This document shows, in pieces, positions 49,515 through 61,229 of a stretch of 64,000 nucleotides of DNA. Under the pieces are notes generated by a model that did no database searches, was not told the origin of the DNA, and saw only the letters and a program-made list of their open reading frames with translations. The position numbers were made by a program, and so were the translations under genes. The stretch's first letter is position 1, and each line of letters starts with the position of its first letter. Source of the DNA: Metaphire vulgaris (lineage: Eukaryota; Annelida; Clitellata; Crassiclitellata; Megascolecidae); NCBI GenBank assembly GCA_018105865.1, contig CM030835.1, positions 2,196,816-2,260,815 on the forward strand, read 5' to 3'.

Positions 49515-52500
49515 ATGTCCTTTCATAAAGGTAATAAAAATACTACTATTACTAGTAGTAGTAAAAATAATAATAATAATAGGGTAAAACCATTGGGCTT
49601 AAAATGGTTTAGTGGGATCTGTGGTGTGTGCTGACAAACTATTGTTTTTATTGTCAGTGTATTAGTTGTTGCTTCTGTACAGGGTTCTGTGAAGTGTTAA
49701 TTGAGTGAAGTTCTTGAGTAGCAGGTCACGATTAACTTGTGTCGTGACTAATACAGATTTCCTAATTAACTGGACCTTCATTTGCATACTGGGCCCTCAC
49801 AGATTAAAAGTCAAGCCATTAGTGATGCCAGTCCTTGAGCCTTCAGAGTTTAGACTACTTTTCAGTAGAATAGCAGAATGCCCAGACCATAGACACGATG
49901 GTAACTATTGACCAGGGACCAGATCAGAAGTGTAAAGCGTGCAGGCATTTCATTAAATGATTTAGTAAAAAATTGTGAACATTAAATTCCCTACACACAC
50001 AATGTACCCCTAAAGCCTTTGGGGTACATTGGCGTTAAGCTGGTACATTGCTCGGCCTGTATGTAAAACTGATTTTAGGTGTTGTAGCAGAGGCTTTAAA
50101 TATATATTCTTAGCGATTTCTGTGAAGAAGAAGTTTGATGCAATCACTAATCACCTCAAGGTCCTGAAACTTTGCAATCAGAAAAGCAATTTGAGCAGGG
50201 GTGCTGCATCTGTGACCGATTGTTCCCCTGAGGTCAACCATTTCCAGTGCCCCATTGTTTTAATCCTAGTACACCACTTTCCATTTCTATTACAAATGTT
50301 ATTACTAATGACTTAATTTTACAGTTGTATCTTCTCATTTTGTATGATTTGTATTAACATGTTTCATGCAGCTTCACGATATCACTTTAGCCTGATTATT
50401 GCACAGACTGCCATATTTGTCTAGTTAGGGGCTGTCCATTAATTGTCAACAATTTTTGGGCAATTTTTGACCCCCTCCCCTTGTCAACAACTGTCAACTT
50501 TCACTTACCCCCCCCCATAATTACGTCAAAAACTTTTGACCCCCCTCCTAAGATCAATGACAGGTCCCAATAACAAAGTTATTATTTTTGCGGTGATGAC
50601 CAGTTTTAACCTTTTTTCTCATCGAGTGTCAAAATGTGGTGGTGATGACCTTTTTGCCATGATTTTTTCCATTGTAATAAGTAGTATTTCATGAAATTTC
50701 GTATTTTTTGATTATTTGTGAAAGGTGAAATTGTTGACGTCAACTTCTCTTGACCCCTCCCCCTGTCAACAACTGTCAAACTTTTTCAACCCCCCTAATT
50801 TGTTGATGTAATTAATGGACAGCCCCTTATCATGGGTCAACACCAACCATATTATGGCAGGAGTATGTGAAAACAAACCTTTATTCTGTGAAAGTACTGG
50901 TGATTTTATTCCTCTGTCCAATTGTCCTATACTTATGAATACACTTAAATGATGTTGTATATTGTTGTATATTGTTGTTGTTGCTGCTGGTCCAATTCCT
51001 TGTCTAGACTGAAGTGATATTAGAGGGCACTATTGAAACAGGAGACTATTGCTGCTCTATGACTATGGCGTCTGCACATCTACCAAGTTTCAATAGTATT
51101 TGTGGATCACAATACAATGTGCCTGTAGATTCTTAAAAGCCTTGTTGTTGTTGTACAAATGTTAACTTGATGTTATAAACCTTCTATGATGTAATTTTAT
51201 CAGTGAGCATCAAAAACACTATTCTGAATGTACAAGGAAGCTAATGCTTATTCAGTCGGGAACATCATCTGGCATTTCTGAAAAATTATGAGGCATTTGA
51301 ATAATGTATCTGTATGATGGGAGAGGGCTTCCACCAGTATTATGGCCTTTCCTTCAGCAAGATAATTATAACTTGACTAGTCTTATTGGTAATGTTTTCA
51401 TAATATTTTCTTAATTTGGCTATGTTATTAGGTATTACATGTGATGTCTGCCTCAAGGAAAGCTTTGCTGGTATACGCTATAAGTGCCTTGCATGTCGTA
51501 ATTACGATCTTTGTTCAATTTGTTACAATGGACGACGCCGTTCAATGCAGCATTCGAACGATCACCCCGTCCAGACGATCCTAACTCAATCAGAATTTGG
51601 TAAATAAAGCTTTTAAGATTATTATTACAAACTTGTAAGTTTAAGTACTGTATTACGTGCATCAATCAGCCATTTAATTGTCCATTGCCATTGATATGTT
51701 GCTGAATCTTAACCCTTTGGACCCTGGCTTCCTGGTTAAAAAGCCCTAACCCTGGGTTCCTGGGCACATTTTTGAATTTAAGAAAATGTCCATATTTTGA
51801 CAAATTTTTGCTGCTTGTGGCTTTCTGAACAAAGACTTCAGTGGCCATTCAGCAAGCAAAAAATCCTTTCATGTTAATTATTGTAACTGGAACAAAATCT
51901 TTTGCACAGTAATTAAGTTCATTGGAACTAAATGCTTTAGTGAGAGACTAGAAATAGTGAAACTACTTTGTAAATAAATAAAAGCATTCTTGACGCATTT
52001 GCTGTTTGTTTTTTTCTTTGGTTTAGAGGTGTTTTTTGGGTGCGAGGCCAACAAATCTGATCGCCAGTATCAGTCGTTTACCTGTTCTTATTGTGGTGTC
52101 ATGGGTTTTTCCAATATTCAGTTGCGTGATCACATATTGGCAGATCACTCCAGTTCGTCCAATCCTGTGGTCAGTGGACACAAATAGTTCATTCTGTAAA
52201 ATACCACCTGTTGACATGTTTTCTATTTTTCCTCCTCTGGTATTCTGTACAGTCTGAATTGATGTGTCCTATGTGATCTGAAATGCATGAACTTGATCGT
52301 TTCAGATTTGTCCATTGTGTACTGTACTTGATGGGGGAAGAAGCATCAGCCTTGTTGATGGGTTATCCACACACATGACAATTAGTCACTCTGAGGTTTG
52401 TTGTGCTGAGTTATTTTTAACAAATGATGCACTAGGATTTATATAAAGTTTTATTATTATTTTTAGCCATAATTGGTTGTTTTGGTTCTAATATATCTTG

Positions 52501-53823
52501 TGCCACATCGGTACCACAATGGGAATGTTAGGAACCTGTTTTTTCTCTGTATGCTGTATTGTTGTGGGTTTAAGTTGATAAGAGTTAGGGTTCTTTAATG
52601 CTCACTTGGTACAGAAGGCACCAGAGGATGCGTCGTTCAACTATTTTCAGTATGTATATAATGTATATACATTATAGTTCAGAGAATATTAAACTGTATT
52701 GGTGAAATACTGATGTATGTCAAATTTTTTCATTCTAAGTGAATAATTTTAAGGAAAAATAGAGCAAAGATGGTATCACAGTGCATTGTGTGATTAAAGT
52801 TGCAAAGTGCTTTTGAAGAATTTCTTCTGACCGTTGCAGAATTACCGTAAATAGCTATCGTTATCTTGCCTTAGAACCATTTGTGTTGCACGTGGCTTAT
52901 GGTGTGTGGAATTTTTACTTGTTGTTTCCTATTTTTCTGCAGTTACTTGAATCAGGGAGTGGCACCGTCCGATCTGGACGTCAAAGAGCTCATCATGCGC
53001 AGCGCCATGGTGTGTGGATGACAATGCCGTTGACTTCGCGTCGTGATATTTCTGGAATTCCGTCGGAGATTTTGTCAGGCAGACATAGAGATGGTAGGGG
53101 CTAGTTTTGTCTACTCTGCTACGTTGCTACCGGTCACGGTATTTGGTTGCCACTATAGGTTTTTAGTTCAGTTTACAATTTCCCGTATATATTTCATTTT
53201 ATCGGCAGGATTTTTCTGCAGATCTGCTGCATTTAATTACGAGATTTTAAAATTTTCAGATATACTATCGCACTTATCAAGCATGCGAGGTGGTTATGCG
53301 CGGAGGAACTATTGTCTTTGGAGCTGCAGTTCCCAGACGCTAATCGCCGAACATCTGGGTATGTGCCTGGGGACGCAACGCACTTTGTGCGCCACATTTA
53401 CCCATGCACCAGTTGTCTAATACAATGTTTTCCAAACTTTCTGTTACTGTGACCCACTTCAGTGGTTTGTAATGCACCACAACCCTACGAACCTGGGCTG
53501 GAAAAACCTAGTTTTTTTAAAATAAACAGATTATAGGATTTTAGGTTGTCAGGTTTTAGTGTTTGGCATGTCATTGCCCATAAACCCTTCTCTTTTCTTC
53601 TTGCATGTGTGTTCTGCTGTCTGCAGAGAGTAAAAAATTTTAAAACATTAAAAACTGGAATTTTTCATTTTTTGACTAAAAAACAAAAACCTAACTAAAA
53701 ACAAAAACCTAAGAAACCTAGAATTTGATTTTTCAGGTCTTTTTAGATTTTCTAGAAACCTAAGAACCCCTAGGTTTTAAAAATTGAATTTCCAGTATAA
53801 TTTCATGTCATCCCTTCACAAAG

Positions 53824-53883
<60 letters not shown>

Positions 53884-55376
53884 TAATATGATATTTTTAA
53901 AAAAGTGTGATTGTTTTTTATGTCAGTTTGTCTTATAAACATCTTATTGGCAATGATGACCTGAGGCTTTTCTATGACCCATTACTGGTGCCAGTTGCAT
54001 CCAATGATCAGTCAAATTCAGCTGCAACTGCCTCGATACCTTCAGGTGCTGAAGGGACAAAGAACGACCAGCCCATTTCCAGCCCAACATTTCTGCTGGA
54101 CGAGTATGACATTTGATTGTGTTTGACTGTAGGGTGTTTCTTTAGTTTGGAATTAGAACTATCTCATTCGTAGTCATCTTGGTGATGAATTTTGTTTCTA
54201 TCTATGTTGTGTTTTAACTATTCAGTGATGACTGGTGATTATGCAAGAAGTTAGTTTCTTTCCAATGGCATGAGTGAATTTTAAAATTAAACAGAGCAGA
54301 AGTTAGATTTTCATCCGAAAAGCTTCTATCGATGACACAAATATTAATTATAGAATGTGACTTTGAAGTAATCTTGTACAAAGTCAGATGATTTGGTATT
54401 GTAGTTTTTGCAAAAGAATCTTCGTTGTTATTATAATACAGATAGCTGCAGTTAGCATTTTAGCGTCTGCTTCAAATTTAATGTAAAATGAAAATTATCA
54501 TAATTTCAACAGCATTCCTGCAATTCACCAACATTTCATATTCGGGGCTCCATATTGTACAGACTGTTTTTGAGCTTCGGTGAAATGCTTTCATTACAAT
54601 GTTTGAATGCTCATGGCAAGTGTGTTGGCAACACATAGCCAATGTATTAGCCAACACACTATTGTATTGTATTGTATACTGGACTATTTATATAGCACCG
54701 TAATCATAGCATAACCAAAAACAAGGGCGCTTTACGTTGACTTATTGGCTACCGGAACTCAGATTCATGGATGGAATTTTTTTCAAAATGAGGTGAATTT
54801 TAATTTATGTAGCAGACAGGGAGATAGGCTCTAAGTCTGGCATAATTTTGAATATGTGGGCATGATTTTTGCAGAACAGCATCTAGTTATGTATATTTCA
54901 TGTGACTAAAGGTTCATCATTATTGAATTTCCTATTCAATGAATAACAGAGAGCTCCTAGTCAATGAATAACACAGAGCTTCTATTCAGTGAATAACACA
55001 GAGCTCCTATTCAATGAATAACACAGAGCACATCAGGTGTTTACACCAGCAGAGTACTTTGCTGTGCTATGCCAGTTTTAGAGTTGATTATTAAATTTTT
55101 TTATCTGAAATTGTTATCAGACTCGTACAGAAGAGAAACGAAGAAGAGAAGGAGACGTGGGAGATGGAGAATGTCGATAGAAGCGTTTTCGTTCAGGAAC
55201 TTTTTCTTTCAACATTTTTTCAACCAACAAAAGACCGTGAAATGGACACCGGCCGATGTTTTAGCCAACAGCCGGTTGACAGCAACATGCTACCTACAGA
55301 TTTATCGCTTGTCACTGCCCCATCTTTGAGTATGAACTGCATACAGCAGCCATCTATTGAAATGACTCAAGATTGA
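49515..55376 (+). CDS. KCMF1: KCMF1-type E3 ubiquitin ligase, complete, 8 coding exons
   Basis: ZZ-type and C2H2 zinc-finger ubiquitin ligase; the mammalian protein acts with UBR4 in protein degradation. Exons: 49515-49530, 51432-51599, 52027-52169, 52306-52395, 52943-53093, 53244-53358(?), 53927-54103, 55121-55376. They total 1116 nt, or 371 aa (human 381). The start MSFHK plus G matches human MSRHEG, so the 16-nt first coding exon is convincing. ZZ ligands: C9, C12, C24, C27, C33, C36, H46, H50. Then come two C2H2-like fingers, a variable middle and a conserved C-terminal block VDRSVFVQELFLSTF. The fifth and sixth exons are diverged. The gene is divergent from RAPGEF1; the starts are about 1.07 kb apart. 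Confidence 0.9.
50428..50826. mobile_element. MITE, GGGGCTGTCC family, copy 2
   Basis: About 399 bp with the same termini as copy 1, flanked on both sides by TTA, a likely 3-bp target duplication. It sits in KCMF1 intron 1. Confidence 0.87.
51432..52395 (+). CDS. KCMF1: KCMF1 exons 2-4: ZZ finger and two C2H2 fingers
   Basis: Exon 2 (56 codons) encodes TCDVCLKESF, YKCLACRNYDLCSICYNG and HSNDHPVQTIL, a full ZZ domain. Exon 3 encodes FTCSYCGVMGFSNIQLRDHI plus LADH, a C2H2 finger. Exon 4 encodes ICPLCTVLDGG and LSTHMTISHSE, a second C-x2-C...H-x4-H unit. All boundaries are canonical and in phase. Confidence 0.93.
53244..53358 (+). CDS. KCMF1: KCMF1 exon 6, uncertain frame
   Basis: Exon 5 ends in phase 1 and exon 7 (LSYKHLIGN...SPTFLLDE) must be entered in phase 2. 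An exon from a weak acceptor at 53243 satisfies both and contains AEELLSLELQFPDANRRTS, with some similarity to the AELLSQL and Q-rich part of human KCMF1. The stronger-looking acceptor at 53259 gives DILSHLSSMRGG, which also resembles the human DPIAELLSQLSGVR but then leads to a stop in exon 7. The first choice is formally consistent; an indel in the sequence is the alternative. Confidence 0.4.
53826..53880 (+). repeat. (AT)n microsatellite
   Basis: About 27 AT units, some 45 bp before KCMF1 exon 7. Confidence 0.95.
53927..55376 (+). CDS. KCMF1: KCMF1 exons 7-8: Ser/Thr-rich linker and conserved C-terminal block
   Basis: Exon 7 is Asn/Ser/Ala-rich (SNDQSNSAATASIPSG) and ends FLLDE, parallel to human QFLLTRL. 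Exon 8 starts in phase 2 and reads KRNEEEKETWEMENVDRSVF, then VQELFLSTF, matching the human ERADRSLFVQELLLSTL region. It ends at TGA 55374. The final 50 residues are diverged. Confidence 0.9.
54655..54745 (-). mobile_element. Retroposon 3' end with (TATTG)n tail
   Basis: GTATTGTATTGTAT followed by TTTATATAGCACCG and ACAAGGGCGCTTTACG, the same core as 60540-60800. Confidence 0.55.
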
Positions 55377-55626
55377 AGCAGTACATTGCCATCCTTCTCT
55401 GCTGGTTCATCTCCTGATACTTCTTCTGTGAAGGTGGTGCCATCCTGTTATAATTAATCTATTAGTCGTGGTCATACTAATACCTTTCAGGGTTGAAACC
55501 TGGTTATGTAAGACATGTTAAAATTAATTGATTAAGGTTATAATGAAAGGATTTGAACTATTTCCAGATATATTTTTCATATTTTTCACAGAAAAAAGAG
55601 TTATGCTAAATATTGTCTGATAGACA

Positions 55627-56222
55627 TTAGCCCTCACACTGCCTTGCTTTATCGCAAATGCCATCTACAATGAGGGTGGTTATCTGCCCCCCCTTTATTC
55701 CAGCTCAGTCTCTGAAAAATTGACGACTGTTATACAGTGTTAGATTGTGCATTCAAAATGCTATAAAACTTATACTATATGTCATTTTTCTTGCCTATTG
55801 AAAATTAGTCATTAAACATAACCACCAATGAAAATACAGATTTTTATGTGTATAAAATGTTACAAAAGGATGCTGTATAGATGCCTTATTAGACTATTGA
55901 AGTATTCCGCTGATTACAAATGTCTTCTGTGAGTGTCTGAAATTTCTGGGATTCCCAAACGCTGATTGTAAAGAAAAACACTGAATGTAAAAGATTTCAG
56001 AAGGGGGTGGGTACCCCAGAGTCACTTTTATATAATGGAAGTAGCTTATTAACTGTAGTAGTAAAAGGAGTGCACAATGTATGTCAAATTGTCTAAACAG
56101 ACCCCTAAATGCACCCCTACAGGTACTGGTATCTAAAAGCGTTTGAAAATTGCTCATTGTTATCTCTGAAAAATGTATGAAAAACTTATGGGATGGACAC
56201 CCCTTAGCGGCGCAAGGGTTAA
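55627..56222. mobile_element. 596-bp element with TTA(A/G)CCCT termini
   Basis: TTAGCCCTCACACTGCC at the left and GGCGCAAGGGTTAA at the right are imperfect inverted repeats. There is no ORF. Similar in size and ends to 41390-41979. Confidence 0.45.
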
Positions 56223-56366
56223 CATTGACAGTTGTTTGGGTAAAAACTATATTTAGGTGTTGTTTTTGTGCTTTTTAAAAATAATGGCTTTCAATTCAAG
56301 TGCATTTTATTGAAATTTAACAATGGTGAGCAGAACCAGCCCATATTCTACTTAGCAACAGCTGTA

Positions 56367-56674
56367 GGGCCCATCCATATATTGCATTTCCACAAAATTC
56401 ATATTTTCAGACCCCCCCCTGTGTTACACTGTGTACATTTTGTTGAACTCCCTATACGTATGTACAAATGAGCTTCCCACACCCTGTTTGGTGCTCTTGT
56501 AAATAGAGCCAAAAATCACTCCCTCCCTCTCTCCTTCCCTTCTTCCCTCTAGAATGTGTGTGTGCATAAGTAAGCATTCAGTTGAGACCCCCTTCTTCAT
56601 AGGCATCCCTAAGAAAAATCTCCTAAATCCAATACCCTTTCCTCTCAATGCATACATAATATATGAACGGCCCC
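56367..56674. mobile_element. MITE with GGGCCCATCCATATATT termini, second copy
   Basis: GGGCCCATCCATATATTGCA at the left and CATAATATATGAACGGCCCC at the right, 308 bp, downstream of KCMF1. Confidence 0.65.
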
Positions 56675-57813
56675 TTAGGCCTCTCATCAGTTGACTCATT
56701 AGTAATTGGCCTTCTGTGTTGGAATGTTAGACTAATACAGTTTATCTTAAGTATTATGTTATTTTTATATTCTGGGTTTTGTTGTCGAAGATGCGTGTAA
56801 TAGTACGCTTGCCTGTTGATCCTTGGCTTCCCTGATTTTTCTTAATTCTTTAATTGAAAAGCTTAAAGCTTTAGTAGTCCACTTTGAAAGACTGGTTTTC
56901 ATTCGCCGTTGTCATTTAGCCTGCTAACTTTGTACAAATCATTGCTATTTCCTTTATTCTTCTGCCTTAGCTTTTGTTGCTTGATTAATTGTATTGTATT
57001 CGAGAAAACTTCTATAGCGCCGTAACTGTTGAATGTGTGCACGTTTTAAATCATTTTGGAACTGATATTTGAAACCGAGTGATTTCACTAAATTCTGACA
57101 TGTTGTGTATGGCGAACTTGATATCTTTATGCATTTTTGTCTTATGTTTGATTCTCATTGTTAAGGCACAATTTTGTCGTTGTCACTTTTTTATCCAATT
57201 AATAATATCTAGATTGTGTGTGATTCATGTTTTGTTACTGTGTGATATAATCAACCACAATACATTGGTATGGGCTATCTCAATTTTTTGGCTTATGAGC
57301 CAATATTGCAATTGTTTTCTTGTGCAATACAACTATTTTGTCGTGTTTCACGAATATAAATTTTACGATTAGATGGCTACCGCTTTTACTGTATCTATTT
57401 GTGTAGTTAGGTATCAGACACCAGGCTTCAATGCTTCAATATACAATGCATATGCTTTGTGCTTAGTCATCCTGGCTACTCTGGTTCAATTATTGAATTT
57501 GATGATTAGATATATTTGTATCTTGGGTTTTCAAATCTCCACTGCATGGAGCAGATGTAAATATGGCATGGTATGGTATCTAGTGCATTATTATCATACT
57601 GTTATATAAATGAATACTTACCACATCTAAAGGAATGGTATTTGAAAGATTTGGTTGCATAAAATTGACTGAATCTTCCATAGCCTTTCAAATTGCTTAT
57701 GGTTTGTCTCTTAAACTTCTGGAGTTGGTCTTCTACTGTGTTTGTTCACTAATCATTGGACATTGCCTACATTAGGTTCACTCCTCTCAAGTTGTGTATT
57801 GATACAGATTTGC

Positions 57814-57819
57814 AATAAA
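57814..57819 (+). terminator. Candidate poly(A) signal downstream of KCMF1
   Basis: AATAAA about 2.44 kb after the KCMF1 stop. The intervening 55.4-57.8 kb has no recognisable exon on either strand and could be 3' UTR, though two MITEs lie within it. Weak evidence. Confidence 0.25.
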
Positions 57820-58252
57820 TGTATTATTGGAATTGTGCTCAAGGAAAATTTCTTTTCAGGTTGCCATAAATATTGATTTCATTTTTCACGGCTGCAATGG
57901 ACAGTGTGTACATGTCATAACTGTTGAGATATTTATATCTTTTATAAGAAAAAGTCGCCGATTGGTTTCTCCTTTTGACGATGTTGCGAAATGACTGGCC
58001 GTGGGCCTGCGTATTCTGGGTCTGTTAAGGCCGTTAATGAACCGATGCAATTGAATTGTTGCTCATAAAATTGTGTTTTGCGACGACGTCGTGAGACGAG
58101 TTCATTTTTAGAATTATTGTCGACCTGTCCAGCTGCCGTTTATAATGCAAAGTTTATTGTTATTTTCCTGTTTGAAGATTGTTGAAAGAACTGCTCTCAA
58201 TGTCCCGTTGCAAAAGTAAAATGAGCCAATGTTGAAGCTGTCTGAATGTGTG

Positions 58253-58332
58253 TTAACCCCTTAACCGTGTATTTAACTGTAACTCAATGTAAAATGGACG
58301 GATATATCCGGGATCCCCAGTTAAGGGGTTAA
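58253..58332. mobile_element. 80-bp TTAA element, copy E
   Basis: TTAACCCCTTAACCGTGTAT to CCCAGTTAAGGGGTTAA, 80 bp, nearly identical to copy C. Confidence 0.92.
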
Positions 58333-58880
58333 ATAATAATTATTAGACATTTTTAGTTTCGTTTTGATTAATTTGTTACCTAAAAGATGATGCATAATTG
58401 TTTAAGGGAATGTTTGAAAAATTGCTGGGCTTCAGCGACTATTTAAAGAATATTTACAAGATCCAGATCTGCCTGATTTCTTTGCAGCGCAATATAGAAA
58501 TTATGTTTATAATTGTAACATATATATATATATAGATATATATATATATAATTTATAATATATATATAATTTATTTTGTTAGTGTAATAAGCGCTTTTTA
58601 TATTATCTTTATGCGGAGAATTGCTTTTGTTAGATAGAGCAGATATTATCAACTAGATAAATTTCAAACTATAAGTGTCATATGAATGTGACAGAAAGTA
58701 CCGATGTTTTAGGTAATCTTATGATACCGTATTAATTTTATCAATATGTAGCTAGTAATATTTTTTACGGCATGCGATTTGATACGAGGGTAGTCGGAGC
58801 AAGTGATTTGCATATGCTGCCTTTATCACCCATGCCTCAGACCTATAATTTTTACAGATTTGCATGCATATATATATATA

Positions 58881-58939
<59 letters not shown>

Positions 58940-59352
58940 TGTATAGTATTTGCAGTTATCCTGTGAAAAGTATGTGCACAGACAGATAGTGGAACATATA
59001 TTGCAAGTATTCAAATGTTGTTAGAATATTATGCTTCACTTCTGGCAGACCAATACATTTTAACTAAACGTGTGCTGCTGTTTCTCTTTCACGTACAGGT
59101 TTTGATGTAATTTGTTACATTATTTCTTACTTTGCTGCCATTTTAGTGGGTATTGAACAGTGTTTAGTTTTAGCTTAACAACTGTTTCTTCGGTTTTAGT
59201 AACTGACCCGAGTGTTTGCTGTCAATGACCGTGTTCATGGTTCACAAACTGTCTGATTCGCTTAAGATTAAATCTAGTTTTGTGTGCTTCTGTGTAAAAG
59301 GCTCGATCATTTAATGACATCGGTATAGTTTCCTAAGTAAATTACTCGTTTG

Positions 59353-59432
59353 TTAACCCCTTAACTGTGTATTTAACTGTAACTCAATGTAAAATGGATA
59401 GATATATCCGGGATCTCCAGTTAAGGGGTTAA
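59353..59432. mobile_element. 80-bp TTAA element, copy F
   Basis: TTAACCCCTTAACTGTGTAT to TCCAGTTAAGGGGTTAA, 80 bp, about 1.1 kb from copy E in the same orientation. Confidence 0.92.
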
Positions 59433-60539
59433 ACGAAGAGAATTTGGAAATATGTCAAATTTGATGCCATCTCAGGTTCATGTGAGTGAGCTGACTTTTC
59501 TCAGTTAAGGAATTTTTCGTAGCAGAATAACTTATAATACGGGTGTCTTTGATTCTGCACAGTATTTGCAACATGAATTCTTTTGCGTGTATTGGCATAA
59601 TTTGCATTGTCCTGCTTTTTTGTTCAAATGGGTTTCTGACTGGTATTTACCGTACTTTGTTTTCCACAACATTCCATCGAATTTTTCCATTTCTTGATCA
59701 ATATGTTTTATTTATAAACAAAAGCACTTATTTGAATTGCGTTTAGCGATATGTGAAATTTTCAAGCAGGGCACCTTAGCATTATAACATTGTGTCAAAT
59801 CCACATATTTTACTACTTGGTGATGGCATCAAATGAGGCAATATGGACACTACAAAATGCTCCTGCAACAGATCAGTTGCACTTTAACAAAGGTCTTTCT
59901 GTTGTATGCAATCATTTTCTCCAAGCACAATTCAGGTATGATTAATACAGTGTAATATTGACGATGAAATGCGAAGGGCAGTTCTTATGAATGTCAGAAA
60001 ATGTTGAGAAACATTTTCCAAAATTAGAACATAATGTAGGCTACAGTTTGGCATGTTAGACTGTTGTTTGGCTTCAAATGAAATTCTAATATGATATATT
60101 CATACTAGCTCTTCTGTAATGAATTTCAACACTGCAAAAAGCATTTGAACTTAACTTTATTTGTTTAATACTTGTGATTTGCTGCTTAATACAGGCAAAA
60201 ATTATAAAGCTAAAGTTTTAAGTGAAGAGACCAAGTTTCAAAAAGCAGGTATGTAAAGTGTTGTAATTATGTAAATGCCTACCTGTGGACTTACAACGTT
60301 AAAGGTGCTTCAAGTTAATGAATGATTAGGAGTTCCTGTTGTCGATTGTCTGTTAATTAAGTGGTTTTGCAAATCTGATCTGTACTATTTTAGCATATGT
60401 TGTTTTATTGTTATTACTTAATTTCAACTTGTAATATATGGTTTACATATTCATATAATATCACACATTTGATGTGCTTCTGCAGAGAGTTCATTGTATC
60501 GTTTAGTCATGGTGCATGCGTTAGTTGCCTGCACAGCAT

Positions 60540-60542
60540 ATA

Positions 60543-60592
<50 letters not shown>

Positions 60593-60800
60593 CATCATCA
60601 TCATCATCATCATCATTGACACAAGTTTTTTTTAGTGCAGTAGGCATGGCAAAGCCAAATTCAAGGGCGCTTTAACAGATGTCACTTGTATGAAATGTTA
60701 ATTAAACAAGTAAGTCTTTAGAGTCTTCATGTATAACACACAGTAGGGTTAGCTTTTGTAACGTTCTCAGGCAGTGAATTCAATAAAACTTTATTGCAGC
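60540..60800 (-). mobile_element. LINE 3' end with (AAT)n/(GAT)n tail
   Basis: On the minus strand the frame fragments LNSLPENVTKANPTVC and RLTCLINISYK are followed by AAAGCGCCCTTGAATTTG. A GAT then AAT microsatellite forms the tail (plus-strand 60542-60615). Confidence 0.65.
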
Positions 60801-61229
60801 TGCATGCCTTTTTGCTCGTCACAATACACAACTGGCCAATGGGGAGAGACGGGTAGCCTGGCAGGGTCCCCAGGACATTTGGAACAGCGTCCACGCAATC
60901 CTAAATACGGCCCAGAACATCATATGGTAAATTTTAGGGGTTGTTTAATTAATTCATATACCTAAAATGTAGTCCCTATTTAAAGCAGCATATTGGCATA
61001 CATAATAGGAGCTCCTCTCAGTTATCTAATTACGGTGGGTACCATGAAAGCTGAACCTGCATACTTAAACTGTATCTCTATTTACTTTTTACTAGGACTA
61101 GGTGAATAATTTTAATGACTTCTGCCATCAAAATCATCATGTAAAACGCTTGAAGTCTATGGTACGAGGTGCGCTGTCTTGAGTTTTTAGCGTCGTTTTG
61201 TTTTGGCGTTTGAAGTGGAGACGACGACG

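Larger units (their letters stand above)
57820..61229. other. Spacer between KCMF1 and PEBP gene
   Basis: No gene recognised. It holds TTAA elements E and F, AT repeats (58520-58570 and 58866-58938) and a LINE tail at 60540-60800. Confidence 0.5.

Noticed and set aside
57079..57609. Hydrophobic open frames downstream of KCMF1
   Set aside because: AT-rich sequence gives Ile/Phe/Leu/Cys-rich peptides by chance. No splice or family support; probably UTR or spacer.
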